From Candidatus Cloacimonadota bacterium (lineage in GTDB: Bacteria > Cloacimonadota > Cloacimonadia > Cloacimonadales > JAIOQZ01), in the NCBI GenBank assembly GCA_021108395.1, contig JAIOQZ010000032.1, forward strand, positions 1 to 64,000: a stretch of 64,000 nucleotides of DNA, in the 5' to 3' direction. The notes under the pieces are model-generated. The model made no database searches and was not told where the DNA came from. It saw only the letters and a program-made list of their open reading frames with translations. This document shows, in pieces, positions 38,510 to 47,718 of this stretch. The number at the start of each line of letters is the position of its first letter. Position 1 is the first letter of the stretch. The position numbers were made by a program, and so were the translations under genes.

Positions 38510-41500
38510 CTATTTCAGCAGCACCATGCGGCGGACAAGCGTCTCGCCACCGGTGCGCAGGCGATACAGATACACACCCGATCCCACCTCGCGTCCAGCG
38601 TCGTCACGGCCCTGCCACACGATCTCGTGGCGGCCTGCCTCGAAGGCCTCGTCAGCGAGAGTGGCTATGCGCTGTCCCCGCAGGTTGTATACACACAGTG
38701 TGCTATGAGCGGGTTCAGCAAGGCTGAAGGCGATGGTCGTCGTGGGGTTGAACGGATTGGGCCAGTTCTGTTCGAGCGCGAAGGCGGCGGCCGGCGTTTC
38801 GTTGTCGCCGTTGCCCACATAGGGGTCGGGCGGGTCGGTGGTGAAGCGCATGGCGAGCCCTGGCGCGAGCGGCGTGGCCGAAGCCGGGTAATGATTGGCG
38901 TAGGTGTAGAGCAGTCCGTCCTGATGACCGGCTCCCTGGATGCCGACTGTGCAGAAGTTGCGGCCAGTGTCGGGGTTATCTACGGTATGATACTGGAAGA
39001 CGATGTCGCCGTCTTCTCCAGCGCGAGGTTCGAGGATTGCCTCGAAGCGCTCTATCGAGGTGTTGTTGCACTGGTTATAGGCGTCGTTCCACTGAATGAC
39101 GAAGTTCCCCTCTGCGGTGTCGTGCCAGGTGACGAGCCGGATGTCATCGACGACAGAGTCGTGCACCAGACCCTTGAGATCGTCCCAGTAGGGGGCGATG
39201 AGGGCATCGGGGCCCAGCGCAGCGGGGATGTTCCAGTTACGGAAGTTAATCTGCCAGGTTTCGCCCATGGCGATCCAGCCGTTCGAGCAGACGGTAATCT
39301 GGTCGTAGTCCTGTCCGTAATAGCGGAAGGTGAACGGCAGGTCGAGCGTTTGGGACACGTCGTCGCCCATGAGTATGACACTGCCGGGGCCGCCCTCGTC
39401 GGGGTCGATGACGTGCCAGTCGTAGGTGGGAGCTTCATCCCAGTCGTTGTCGTTGTTGTCGTAGCAGTAATAGCCGTAGTTGTCGGGACCGGTGGGCGCT
39501 GTGTTGTCCACTTCGCCGATTACGAGATAGGCGTAGGCGAAGTCGCTGCGGTCGGCGTCGTCGGTGACGGTGGCCTGAAGGCGGCCGTTGCGGCCGGGAT
39601 AGGCATCGGCGGCAGCTTCGACACTGAATGTAACCTGCGCTGTCTCACCCGGCGCGATTGTGCCGGCGGCGACTTCGGCGGTGTGTACCGTGAGCGCTGT
39701 GGTGGAGGGCAGCAGGGTCACGGTCGCATCGGTGGCGGTCATCGTGCCGATGTTGGCCACTTCAAGGACGATGTCGGCTGTTTCGCCGGGGTCGAGAACG
39801 CCGTTGCCGCCGTCGTTCACTGTCGTGCTGACGACCTCGAACAGCAGGCTGGTGACCGGGATGTCGAGCTTGGCCACCTCGCCGGTCGAGAAATCGAGCT
39901 GCATGATGATGGTCTCGCCATCGGGACAGTCGGCGTCGATACCGAATGTCTGGGCGGCATCGGCGGAGGCGTCGGCGGCCACAGCGCCGAACTCGAAGCT
40001 GCCGCCCGCGCCGGTGAACCAGGGCGAACCGCTGCTGAGGGTGGCGGTGAGGTTGGCGATGTCGTCTCCGTAGTTGGTGGCGGTGAGCGTGAGCTCCGGT
40101 GCGCCGCCTGCGACCATGCCGTCCACGCTCCAGCCGGTAATGCCCACGGCGTCCGACTCGACCACGGTGATGGTTCGCATGCGCGGGATGTAATACTTGT
40201 TCCACACGGTCACTTCGATGTCGCCGGGTTCTTGCGTGTCCAGCGGCAGAATCACGGTTCCGCCATAGCTCTGAACGCGGGTGAACTCGATCATGTCGCG
40301 GGTGGCGGTGACGACCGTGCCGGACGGCAGGTTGTCGAACTGCAGATAGTTAGTTCCCTGCGGTACGCTGCCGGGGATGCTGGCGTAAATCTGCGGAGGG
40401 GTGCGCACCCACATGTTCAGCGACGGGTCGGTGAGGATGTTATAGACCCAGAAGTAGAACTCTACCTGGCCGCTTGATTCGAGGTCGTTGGGATAGTTGT
40501 TGTAGAGCTCGGCCTTGCCGCGCAGCACGGCGGCGCCGAACGAGCGCACTCCCTCGTGGAAGATGCTGTGGTACAGCCCGGAGCTGATGGCGTTGTTCTT
40601 CTCGGTGCTGGTGTGCAGGTCGGAGGGGCCGACAAAGGCCACGCATCCGTTAGGCTCGCTGGGCGAACCCATGCGCATCCACACCTCGCCGAAGCAGGCG
40701 TTCGAGTTGGCCGTGTTGGCGAAGTCACCCGTGTTGCACACAATCGAGGTGACGATGGGCATCTTGTCGCCGCTGGTTGTCGCCTGGGCGTTGGCGCTGT
40801 GAAAGATGGGGTAGTGCCAGCCGTCTGCGGCGCCCCAGCCGCGATAGCTGGCGAACTGCACGCCGTTGTTGATGGCAGTGGCAATCTGCGTGGTGCCGGG
40901 GAACGTGGGCGGGTAGAACACCGTGTCCACCTGCGCATAGCCATAATCGACCATCTGGTCGTGCAGCCAGCGGGACATCAGCACAGGGGTGACGGGGATG
41001 GGCGGGCTGTCGCTGTGATTGCCGGCCACCACGAGCGTTCGCTCCATCCAGTCGCCCACTTCGGGTTCCATCTCATAGCTCATTATCTTGCGGGTGATGA
41101 CCAGAAAGTGGTAGAGCGAGCTGATGCTGATGCGGCCGGCGATCATCTCGGGCAGATAGTCGTCACCCTTGATGAGCGTGTAGCTCAGATCGGCCACGTT
41201 GCTCTCGGAGGTTGTATAAAACGAAGGTATGGTGAACGTGCCGATTACGTCGCCGATGAGCAGAAGATAGTCGGGCTTGTTCTCGGCGTTGTTATAGAAA
41301 TCGACAATCCAGTCCTTGATTTCTGAAGAATTGGTCGAGATGTCCTCGATGTTGGCCGTCGAGATTTGCATCCCGCGGGAACGCTTCCACGCCATGAAGG
41401 GCTGCATCATAGTGTCGAGCTGCTGATGCCCGATGATGAGCATGTGGGGAACGCTGATTGGCAGGTTGGGCAGGTAGCTGGTCTCGTAGTTGGCCGCCAT

Positions 41501-41944
41501 GTTGCGATAGACCGGTATGAATGCCTCCGAGACGGTTGTGGGCATCTCGAAGCCGCCGAGCGGTTGCAGCTCGAAGTCAACCTCGAGGATGCGGCTGACG
41601 CCTGCGGGCGTGTCGCGCTCCATCTCGAGGCGGACGGTGAAGCCCTGCATCTCGCGCATCACGAAGCTATTCGAGATGACTACGCGGCTGGGATCGACCT
41701 CGAAGCTGGTCGAGAGCTGGTTGCCGTTGCTGTCGTAGGTGGCGGCGCTCATCGAATGAATGACCACCTCGGCGTCGGCGGCGGGGATGGCCACGGTTTT
41801 CTGAATCACGGGCGCTGTGGCCTGCGTTTGCGTTCGCACAATCATATGCACTGCGTCGCCCTCGTTGGCGCATTCAAAGGCCGGCAGCGCTGCCAACCCC
41901 CAAGCTGCCGCGAGCACGGCCAGGATTATCATCAGTCGTTTCAT
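38510..41944 (-). CDS. C25 (gingipain-like) peptidase-family secreted protein with T9SS-type sorting domain
   Basis: LIIGHQQLDTMMQPFMAWKRSRGM, PDYLLLIGDV, LPEMIAGRIS, PIVTSIVCNTGDF; sorting domain NPFNPTTTIAFSLAE...TLVRRMVLLK. Confidence 0.87.
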   Translation of the reverse strand: MKRLMIILAVLAAAWGLAALPAFECANEGDAVHMIVRTQTQATAPVIQKTVAIPAADAEVVIHSMSAATYDSNGNQLSTSFEVDPSRVVISNSFVMREMQGFTVRLEMERDTPAGVSRILEVDFELQPLGGFEMPTTVSEAFIPVYRNMAANYETSYLPNLPISVPHMLIIGHQQLDTMMQPFMAWKRSRGMQISTANIEDISTNSSEIKDWIVDFYNNAENKPDYLLLIGDVIGTFTIPSFYTTSESNVADLSYTLIKGDDYLPEMIAGRISISSLYHFLVITRKIMSYEMEPEVGDWMERTLVVAGNHSDSPPIPVTPVLMSRWLHDQMVDYGYAQVDTVFYPPTFPGTTQIATAINNGVQFASYRGWGAADGWHYPIFHSANAQATTSGDKMPIVTSIVCNTGDFANTANSNACFGEVWMRMGSPSEPNGCVAFVGPSDLHTSTEKNNAISSGLYHSIFHEGVRSFGAAVLRGKAELYNNYPNDLESSGQVEFYFWVYNILTDPSLNMWVRTPPQIYASIPGSVPQGTNYLQFDNLPSGTVVTATRDMIEFTRVQSYGGTVILPLDTQEPGDIEVTVWNKYYIPRMRTITVVESDAVGITGWSVDGMVAGGAPELTLTATNYGDDIANLTATLSSGSPWFTGAGGSFEFGAVAADASADAAQTFGIDADCPDGETIIMQLDFSTGEVAKLDIPVTSLLFEVVSTTVNDGGNGVLDPGETADIVLEVANIGTMTATDATVTLLPSTTALTVHTAEVAAGTIAPGETAQVTFSVEAAADAYPGRNGRLQATVTDDADRSDFAYAYLVIGEVDNTAPTGPDNYGYYCYDNNDNDWDEAPTYDWHVIDPDEGGPGSVILMGDDVSQTLDLPFTFRYYGQDYDQITVCSNGWIAMGETWQINFRNWNIPAALGPDALIAPYWDDLKGLVHDSVVDDIRLVTWHDTAEGNFVIQWNDAYNQCNNTSIERFEAILEPRAGEDGDIVFQYHTVDNPDTGRNFCTVGIQGAGHQDGLLYTYANHYPASATPLAPGLAMRFTTDPPDPYVGNGDNETPAAAFALEQNWPNPFNPTTTIAFSLAEPAHSTLCVYNLRGQRIATLADEAFEAGRHEIVWQGRDDAGREVGSGVYLYRLRTGGETLVRRMVLLK

Positions 41945-41972
41945 CATTCCTCCAATAGAGTATATCACTTGA

Positions 41973-44285
41973 TTATTTCAACAGGCAGGCCTTGCGAGCC
42001 GGATAATCGACACCGTTCACGCGCAGGCGATAAAGATATACGCCGCTGGCCTGGCCGGCTGCGTTCCAGCGCACTTCGCCGGAGCGTCTTTCCGTCTCGC
42101 CCAGGGGCAGCACGTCAACCAGAGCGCCACGAACGTTGTACACCCGCAACTCGGCTTCGTGTGCTTCGGCGCCGAGGCTGAAGCGAAAGGTCGTCTCTGG
42201 ATTGAATGGATTGGGGTAGTTGCCATTCAATCTGGTGTAGGCTGGCTGCCCTGGGTCGTCAGGTGCGGCGGATAGGACTGCGTCTCCGCCCGAAACGAGC
42301 AGGTTGTCGATGGTCCAGCCCGGATCGACCAGACGTTCATCGGGGCTGTCGTCGGTGAGCCGGAAGCGCAGATACAGGCTCTGGCCGATGTAATCGTCGA
42401 GCGAGACCAGCCGCCTGTTCCAGGTGTCGTGCTTGCCGGACACCTCGTAGATGGTTGTCCAATTCTGGCCGTCTGTGGACACGCAGAGCGTGCACATATC
42501 CCAGTCAGGCTCGGTATAGACGTGCTCCCACCACTCGATGGAGGCGTGAGCCAGCCCTGCGGGGATGTTCACGAGCTCGGTGGTGGTGATGTTCACGTCG
42601 CAGTACTGTGCATAGAAGCCATAGCCGCCCCAACTGTCGGTGATGGCTGTTCCTTCCATCGCCAGTTCATCTATGAACTGCCAGGGGCCGTCGAGAGTGA
42701 AACCGCAGACGTAGGCGTCGTCGAAGTTCTCGCCGAAGATGACGGTGGCGGGGTCGAGGGAGATGTCCAGCTCATGATTGCCGGGCGTTACCGCCAGCGG
42801 CTGTTGCAGGCGCGTGTAGCCGTCACACCATGCCTCGATTGTGTAATCGCCCTCCCAGAGGGTGAAGTCGATTTGCCCGGCGGTCACCTCGAAGCTTTCG
42901 CTGCCGTGTTCTCCACTCAACACCAGAGTGCCGTTTATGGACGTACCAGCGCTATCGGTGAGACTGCCGGTGTAGTGCGCCGCGCTCAGCGGCTGCAGTT
43001 CGATCAGGTAGTCCTGCGACCAGCCGGAGGGGTTCACCACCACGCTTTGGGTGTGGGTGACGTAGCCGGGCTTTCTTATCGTGAGTGTGTAGGTACCTTG
43101 CGGCACCGGACGCCAGAAACGGCCGTGCGGTTCGTCGGTGAGGCGCGGCTCGAAGTAGGGCGAGACGCGCTCTTCGAGAATCACTTCGGCTACGAGTGGC
43201 TCGCCGTTGGTGGCGTCCACCACGCGACCGCGCAGCATGGGGCTTATGTCGAGTACGCCGTTGAGCGTACGCTTCAACAGCCAGTTCATGCCCTGGTGAT
43301 TGTTCAACACGATTTCGAACATCAACGTCGAGTCGGGCTGATTGCTCGACACCTCGATGGTGAGCTGGAACGTTCCCAGCGCAGCGTAGAACCACGGGGT
43401 TGACTTGCCGATGCGACCGGACGAAGGGCTGTATTCATAGTTGCCGGCGCTGCCCACTTTAGGGATACAACCCGCTACGTTCATGCCGATATGCTGCGAG
43501 ATGTCGAAGTCGGGGCAGCGGCGGCTGGGTAGCTGATAGAACTCCCACGGGAAGAAGACCTTCTCGCTGAAGTTCCCCGTGCGCGAGCTGTGGAAGTTGA
43601 TCGAATAGACGAAATGCTCGCGGCGACCCAGCGCGGCGATAGCGGTAGTGCCGCCTTCGCTGAACGGCGCGGGCCCGCGATAGTAGTCGAATTCCTCTTC
43701 GCCGTTGGTGCTGTAGAGCGTATCACCATGCACCCAGCCGAAGTCGTAGTTCCGGTTCGGATCAACGCCGTCGATGTCGTTGCCGATGCTCGGGTCGAAG
43801 TCGAACACGCCGTTTTCATTGTTGTCGCGCTTGGTCTTGCGGAACGACACGTCGCCTTCGTACATCACCACGTGTATGCCTTCGGGATTGATGGTGGGCA
43901 CGAACCATATCTCGAGGTCGCTGATGAACTGGCTGTAGGGCCACTGCGCCTGGCATTCGAGCAGGCGCTGCATATAGTAGTACACCGCCTCGTTGCCGAT
44001 TACCTCTTCGGCGTGGCACGAGCCTACGAAGAGGAGAGGCGGTTCGTCCTCGTCCACCTCGACGTTGTCCGAGACCTTCATTCCCCAGATGGTGATAGGC
44101 TCCTGGTAGGCTGCGCCATTGGTCACGCCGATCGAATCGACCTTGCAGATGTCGGGATACTGCTGTTCCCAGGCGAACATGGCGTCCACCAGCTCCTCGT
44201 AGGTGTGCCAGAAAGCGGGCATGCACGTCTGCGCGGCCAGGCCGGCTGCCAGCGTCAGTATAGCGATGAGTAAGCGTAATCGCAA
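41973..44285 (-). CDS. M14 zinc carboxypeptidase with regulatory-like domain and T9SS-type sorting domain
   Basis: GSCHAEEVIGNEAVYY, VPTINPEGIHV, DPNRNYDFGW, INFHSS; sorting domain NPFNPETTFRFSLG. Confidence 0.92.
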   Translation of the reverse strand: MRLRLLIAILTLAAGLAAQTCMPAFWHTYEELVDAMFAWEQQYPDICKVDSIGVTNGAAYQEPITIWGMKVSDNVEVDEDEPPLLFVGSCHAEEVIGNEAVYYYMQRLLECQAQWPYSQFISDLEIWFVPTINPEGIHVVMYEGDVSFRKTKRDNNENGVFDFDPSIGNDIDGVDPNRNYDFGWVHGDTLYSTNGEEEFDYYRGPAPFSEGGTTAIAALGRREHFVYSINFHSSRTGNFSEKVFFPWEFYQLPSRRCPDFDISQHIGMNVAGCIPKVGSAGNYEYSPSSGRIGKSTPWFYAALGTFQLTIEVSSNQPDSTLMFEIVLNNHQGMNWLLKRTLNGVLDISPMLRGRVVDATNGEPLVAEVILEERVSPYFEPRLTDEPHGRFWRPVPQGTYTLTIRKPGYVTHTQSVVVNPSGWSQDYLIELQPLSAAHYTGSLTDSAGTSINGTLVLSGEHGSESFEVTAGQIDFTLWEGDYTIEAWCDGYTRLQQPLAVTPGNHELDISLDPATVIFGENFDDAYVCGFTLDGPWQFIDELAMEGTAITDSWGGYGFYAQYCDVNITTTELVNIPAGLAHASIEWWEHVYTEPDWDMCTLCVSTDGQNWTTIYEVSGKHDTWNRRLVSLDDYIGQSLYLRFRLTDDSPDERLVDPGWTIDNLLVSGGDAVLSAAPDDPGQPAYTRLNGNYPNPFNPETTFRFSLGAEAHEAELRVYNVRGALVDVLPLGETERRSGEVRWNAAGQASGVYLYRLRVNGVDYPARKACLLK

Positions 44286-44298
44286 GTTGCCTCCCTGG

Positions 44299-47283
44299 CT
44301 ACTTCAGAAGTATCATACGGCGGGTTTGGGTCTGCTCGCCGCTGGTGAGACGGTATAGATAGACACCGCTGCCCACTGGTTTGTCGTTGTCGTTGCGGCC
44401 CTGCCAGGTGAAGGCATGGCGACCGGCAATGAGCTGTTCGCGCACGAGAGTTTTCACTTTTTGACCGCGAATATTATAGATGTCGAGGCGCACATCGCCG
44501 GGGCGCTCGATGCTGAAAGCGATGGTGGTCTCGGGATTGAACGGGTTTGGCCAGTTCTGTTCGAGCCGTATGACCGGAACCGGCGCGTCATCATCGTTTG
44601 CGGGATACCAGTCGGCTCGGATCTTCTGGGCATACATCCCGCTGATTTCCGTTTTGCCGCTGGAACGGGCGTCTCGCCAGATGGACAGCGCATAGCCATC
44701 GTCGATGGCTACCACATGCGGCTCATACTGGTTCATAATGGCGTCGCAGAGGGGTTCGCCGGCGGTGTCGCCATAGAGGTTTCCATCACTGCCCACCTGC
44801 TGGACGTAGATGTCAGAGGCGGGGCCGAGGAAATCTGACCACAGCACGAGGGTTTGCTCTTCCACGGAGGCCAGAGACGAGTTGAACTGCACCGAGTCCT
44901 TCTGGACGACGAAGAGGCCGTTGGCATCCCACAGCAACTCGCCGGAGGCGTTGACCTTCTGCATGGCCACATCTTCGGCGTTACCGTTACGGAAGTCGCT
45001 CCAGGAAACATAGAAGTTGGCGCCGTCGAAGCAGAAGGCCGGGTCATACTGGTCGTTTGCGTAGCTGGCGATGGCGATGCCGTTTTCTGCCCATTCGATG
45101 CCGCCGTTGGCGGTTACGATTTGGCCATAGATGGCCTTGACCTCGTCGCGTCTGTCTTCCCAGATAACGAACAGGTCGTCATCAACCAGCATTCCTTGCG
45201 GGTTCAGTTGGTTCAGCGCCGCGTCGCAGAGAACCAGCGGGGTCTCGAAACCGGCAGCCGGTGTGCCATCGGGATCGAGCTTGGTTACGAAGACGTCCGA
45301 GCTCGAACGGTAAAGGAAATAGGGGCCAACAATATTTTCCATGAAGAGGTCGCAGTCTTCGCTGGCCACCACGATTCCGGTTTCGCCCCACTGTTTGACG
45401 CCGCCGGAGATTTTCTGGGCATAAAGGCGGAAATAATAGTCCCAGCCATCCTGTTCCATGTTGGACCAGGCAAAGTAGTAGTCGCCGTCCACTTCGGACA
45501 CGGTGGAGAATTGCTGGCCGAGGTTGGCGGTGGAAAGGGTCATGCCCGTGTTGCCCCAAAGCGCGTTGCCATCGGCGTCAAGCGCCTGGCAGTAAACGCG
45601 CTCGGTGCCCTCCATGATTTGCGTCCATGTAGCCACCACGCCGCCCTGGTGACGTAGCGCCGCTTCGGGGTATTCCTGGCTGGTATTCACGTTGTCGGTG
45701 AACGGTACGCCATTGGGGGTGAAGGCCACTTCGCCCTGGCTGCCTGTGCTGCCGCCCAGGATTTTTTGCGCGAAAACACGGCTGCCGTTGACGCCGAAAC
45801 GCGTGTCGATCCAGACGGCGTAGGCATCATTACCAGTGGGCAGCAGGATGGCGTCGGTGGCGTCGCCCGAAAGCCCCCAGTAAAATTCTTCGCCATCGGC
45901 GTCCAGCAAAAGGTTGCCGCTCAGGTCGAGTACCTGAATGTAGAGGCCGATGGAGCCGGTGCGGAAGTCGCCCCAGCTGACGAAGAGACGATTGCCCGAA
46001 CGTTTGATGAGTACGCTGAACTGCTCCCAGTCGGCGCTGCAAAGCTCGCGGCCATCCTCTTCCCAGGCGATGTTACCATCGGAAAGGACGTGCTGGATGT
46101 AGATGTTCTCGAGGGGGTGATCGCCGTCACGGCCGTCATCCCAGACAACATAGACGTCGCCGCTGTCGCCTGTCACGAGACGCTGGTTTCTCTGGTGGAA
46201 TGGCTCGTCACAGAGAACGACGCCGGCGGCGTTCCACTGGAGGATGCCGGCGCTGTTCAGCTTCTGCACATAGCAGTCGGTGAATTCGCCATTACTACGA
46301 GTGTCCTGCCAGGCCACAAACATGGCGCCGTCGCCACTGGAGGTGACGCGTGGGTTTTCTTGCTTGAGAGGGCCTGCATACACGACAACACCGGAAGCCC
46401 ACAGCAGATTGCCGTCGATGTCGCAGGCCTGTGCGTAGATGTCGCCGTCCGGGTCGTCACGTTTGTCGCGCCAGGAAAAGCCGAAGGTGTCTGCGCCGGT
46501 CTTGCACATTTTCACGCCTTCCTGATCTTGATCGGCGTCACAGAGGGTTGTCGTCCAGTCGATGACGCCATCGGTGAGGATGCGACTGACATAGATGTCT
46601 ATCTCGCTGAGATAGGAGTTTACATAGGCGAGGATGGCGCCGCCCTGGCCGTCTTGCCAGAAGGTGTGGCTGGACTGCTCGCCATTGCCGCCGGCAACGG
46701 CTATGCCGTCGTCTGTCCAGAGGTTGTCGCCATTTGCGTCCACATGGACGCCGTAGATGTCGCTGCCGCCGGGATTGCGGTTATCAATCCAGATGATGAA
46801 CGCGCCACCGTCGAGGTCGGGCACGATGTTGAGGCTGATCTGCACATCTGCCGCTGTGCACAGCGGCACGCCGCCCTCGCTCCAGAGCAAATTGCCATCG
46901 GAGTCGAGCTTCTGAGCATAGATGTCGCCGGCGAATTCGTTGGTGAAGTCAACCCAGGCGACGATGCAGCCGCCGTCTGTGGTGGCGATGACCACCGGGT
47001 CTTCCTGGCGATCGATTTTGTTGTCCACGAGTATCGGGGTTTCGCCCCAGAGCTTGTCGCCCTGCGCGTTGAGCTTTTGCGCCCAGACGTCACGGTCGCC
47101 AAGTTTGGTGTCTGACCACACATAAACGACGTTACCGTCGGTGAGCACGTCGGCTGCGCGGGTCCATTCGATGTTTTCGCCCTGGCGTATGGGGATGCCG
47201 TTCTCTTGCCATTCGGCAGGCGTATTCTGGGCGACGAGAAACGATGTGAGCAGCAAGGCTGCCAGCAGAAGTTGGAATTTCAT
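44299..47283 (-). CDS. Secreted repeat protein with T9SS-type sorting domain (tandem paralog 1)
   Basis: Repeated DIYAQKLDxDGNLLWxxxG units; signal peptide; NPFNPETTIAFSIERPGDVRLDIYNIRGQKV...TRRMILLK. Confidence 0.85.
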   Translation of the reverse strand: MKFQLLLAALLLTSFLVAQNTPAEWQENGIPIRQGENIEWTRAADVLTDGNVVYVWSDTKLGDRDVWAQKLNAQGDKLWGETPILVDNKIDRQEDPVVIATTDGGCIVAWVDFTNEFAGDIYAQKLDSDGNLLWSEGGVPLCTAADVQISLNIVPDLDGGAFIIWIDNRNPGGSDIYGVHVDANGDNLWTDDGIAVAGGNGEQSSHTFWQDGQGGAILAYVNSYLSEIDIYVSRILTDGVIDWTTTLCDADQDQEGVKMCKTGADTFGFSWRDKRDDPDGDIYAQACDIDGNLLWASGVVVYAGPLKQENPRVTSSGDGAMFVAWQDTRSNGEFTDCYVQKLNSAGILQWNAAGVVLCDEPFHQRNQRLVTGDSGDVYVVWDDGRDGDHPLENIYIQHVLSDGNIAWEEDGRELCSADWEQFSVLIKRSGNRLFVSWGDFRTGSIGLYIQVLDLSGNLLLDADGEEFYWGLSGDATDAILLPTGNDAYAVWIDTRFGVNGSRVFAQKILGGSTGSQGEVAFTPNGVPFTDNVNTSQEYPEAALRHQGGVVATWTQIMEGTERVYCQALDADGNALWGNTGMTLSTANLGQQFSTVSEVDGDYYFAWSNMEQDGWDYYFRLYAQKISGGVKQWGETGIVVASEDCDLFMENIVGPYFLYRSSSDVFVTKLDPDGTPAAGFETPLVLCDAALNQLNPQGMLVDDDLFVIWEDRRDEVKAIYGQIVTANGGIEWAENGIAIASYANDQYDPAFCFDGANFYVSWSDFRNGNAEDVAMQKVNASGELLWDANGLFVVQKDSVQFNSSLASVEEQTLVLWSDFLGPASDIYVQQVGSDGNLYGDTAGEPLCDAIMNQYEPHVVAIDDGYALSIWRDARSSGKTEISGMYAQKIRADWYPANDDDAPVPVIRLEQNWPNPFNPETTIAFSIERPGDVRLDIYNIRGQKVKTLVREQLIAGRHAFTWQGRNDNDKPVGSGVYLYRLTSGEQTQTRRMILLK

Positions 47284-47568
47284 CCAAAACCTCCAGTCTT
47301 ATTTTAGTTATGTTTTCATTATCATTGCGCACACTTATTCGAGCAAGATTCTTACCAGTCAACACCTTTCACTCGGATTTTCTATTCCTGTAAGAAACAT
47401 TGCACTGCGAGCAGGACAGCGCCAGCCTGTCACAATCGGTAAACCCGCAGACTGCCGCGAAAGATTCCCGTCCTGGTTTTTCTCTTTCTATTCACTACCA
47501 AGTGCAATAAATGTGCCACTGAACAATGGGTTCTGCAAAGTTAATAGCTCATAGTTTACGATTAACAG

Positions 47569-47718
47569 ACAATCGTTTACACCTCGACAATGAAAAGTGG
47601 GAAGCAAGAAGGCCGCCTCGAAGTGAGACGGCCAGAATCGCGGAGAGAAACGAAGCTACTTGAGCAACAGCATGCGCCGTGTGGCGGTGTGGCTGCCTGA
47701 GCGCAACTGGTAGAGATA
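47569..47718. repeat. 150-nt direct repeat, copy 1
   Basis: Base-identical by eye to 50837-50986; covers 3' flank, terminator and C-terminal codons. Confidence 0.9.
47611..47633 (-). terminator. Terminator-like hairpin after tandem paralog 2
   Basis: Minus-strand RNA GGCCGUCUC-ACUUC-GAGGCGGCC (9 bp with one G-U), followed by UUCUUGCUUCC. Confidence 0.65.

Noticed and set aside
38438-40477. 679-aa plus-strand ORF
   Set aside because: Antisense to the C25 peptidase gene and begins inside a repeat element.
45766-47115. 449-aa plus-strand ORF (and the similar 49417-50568)
   Set aside because: Antisense to the tandem secreted paralogs; similarity between these ORFs only mirrors sense-strand paralogy.
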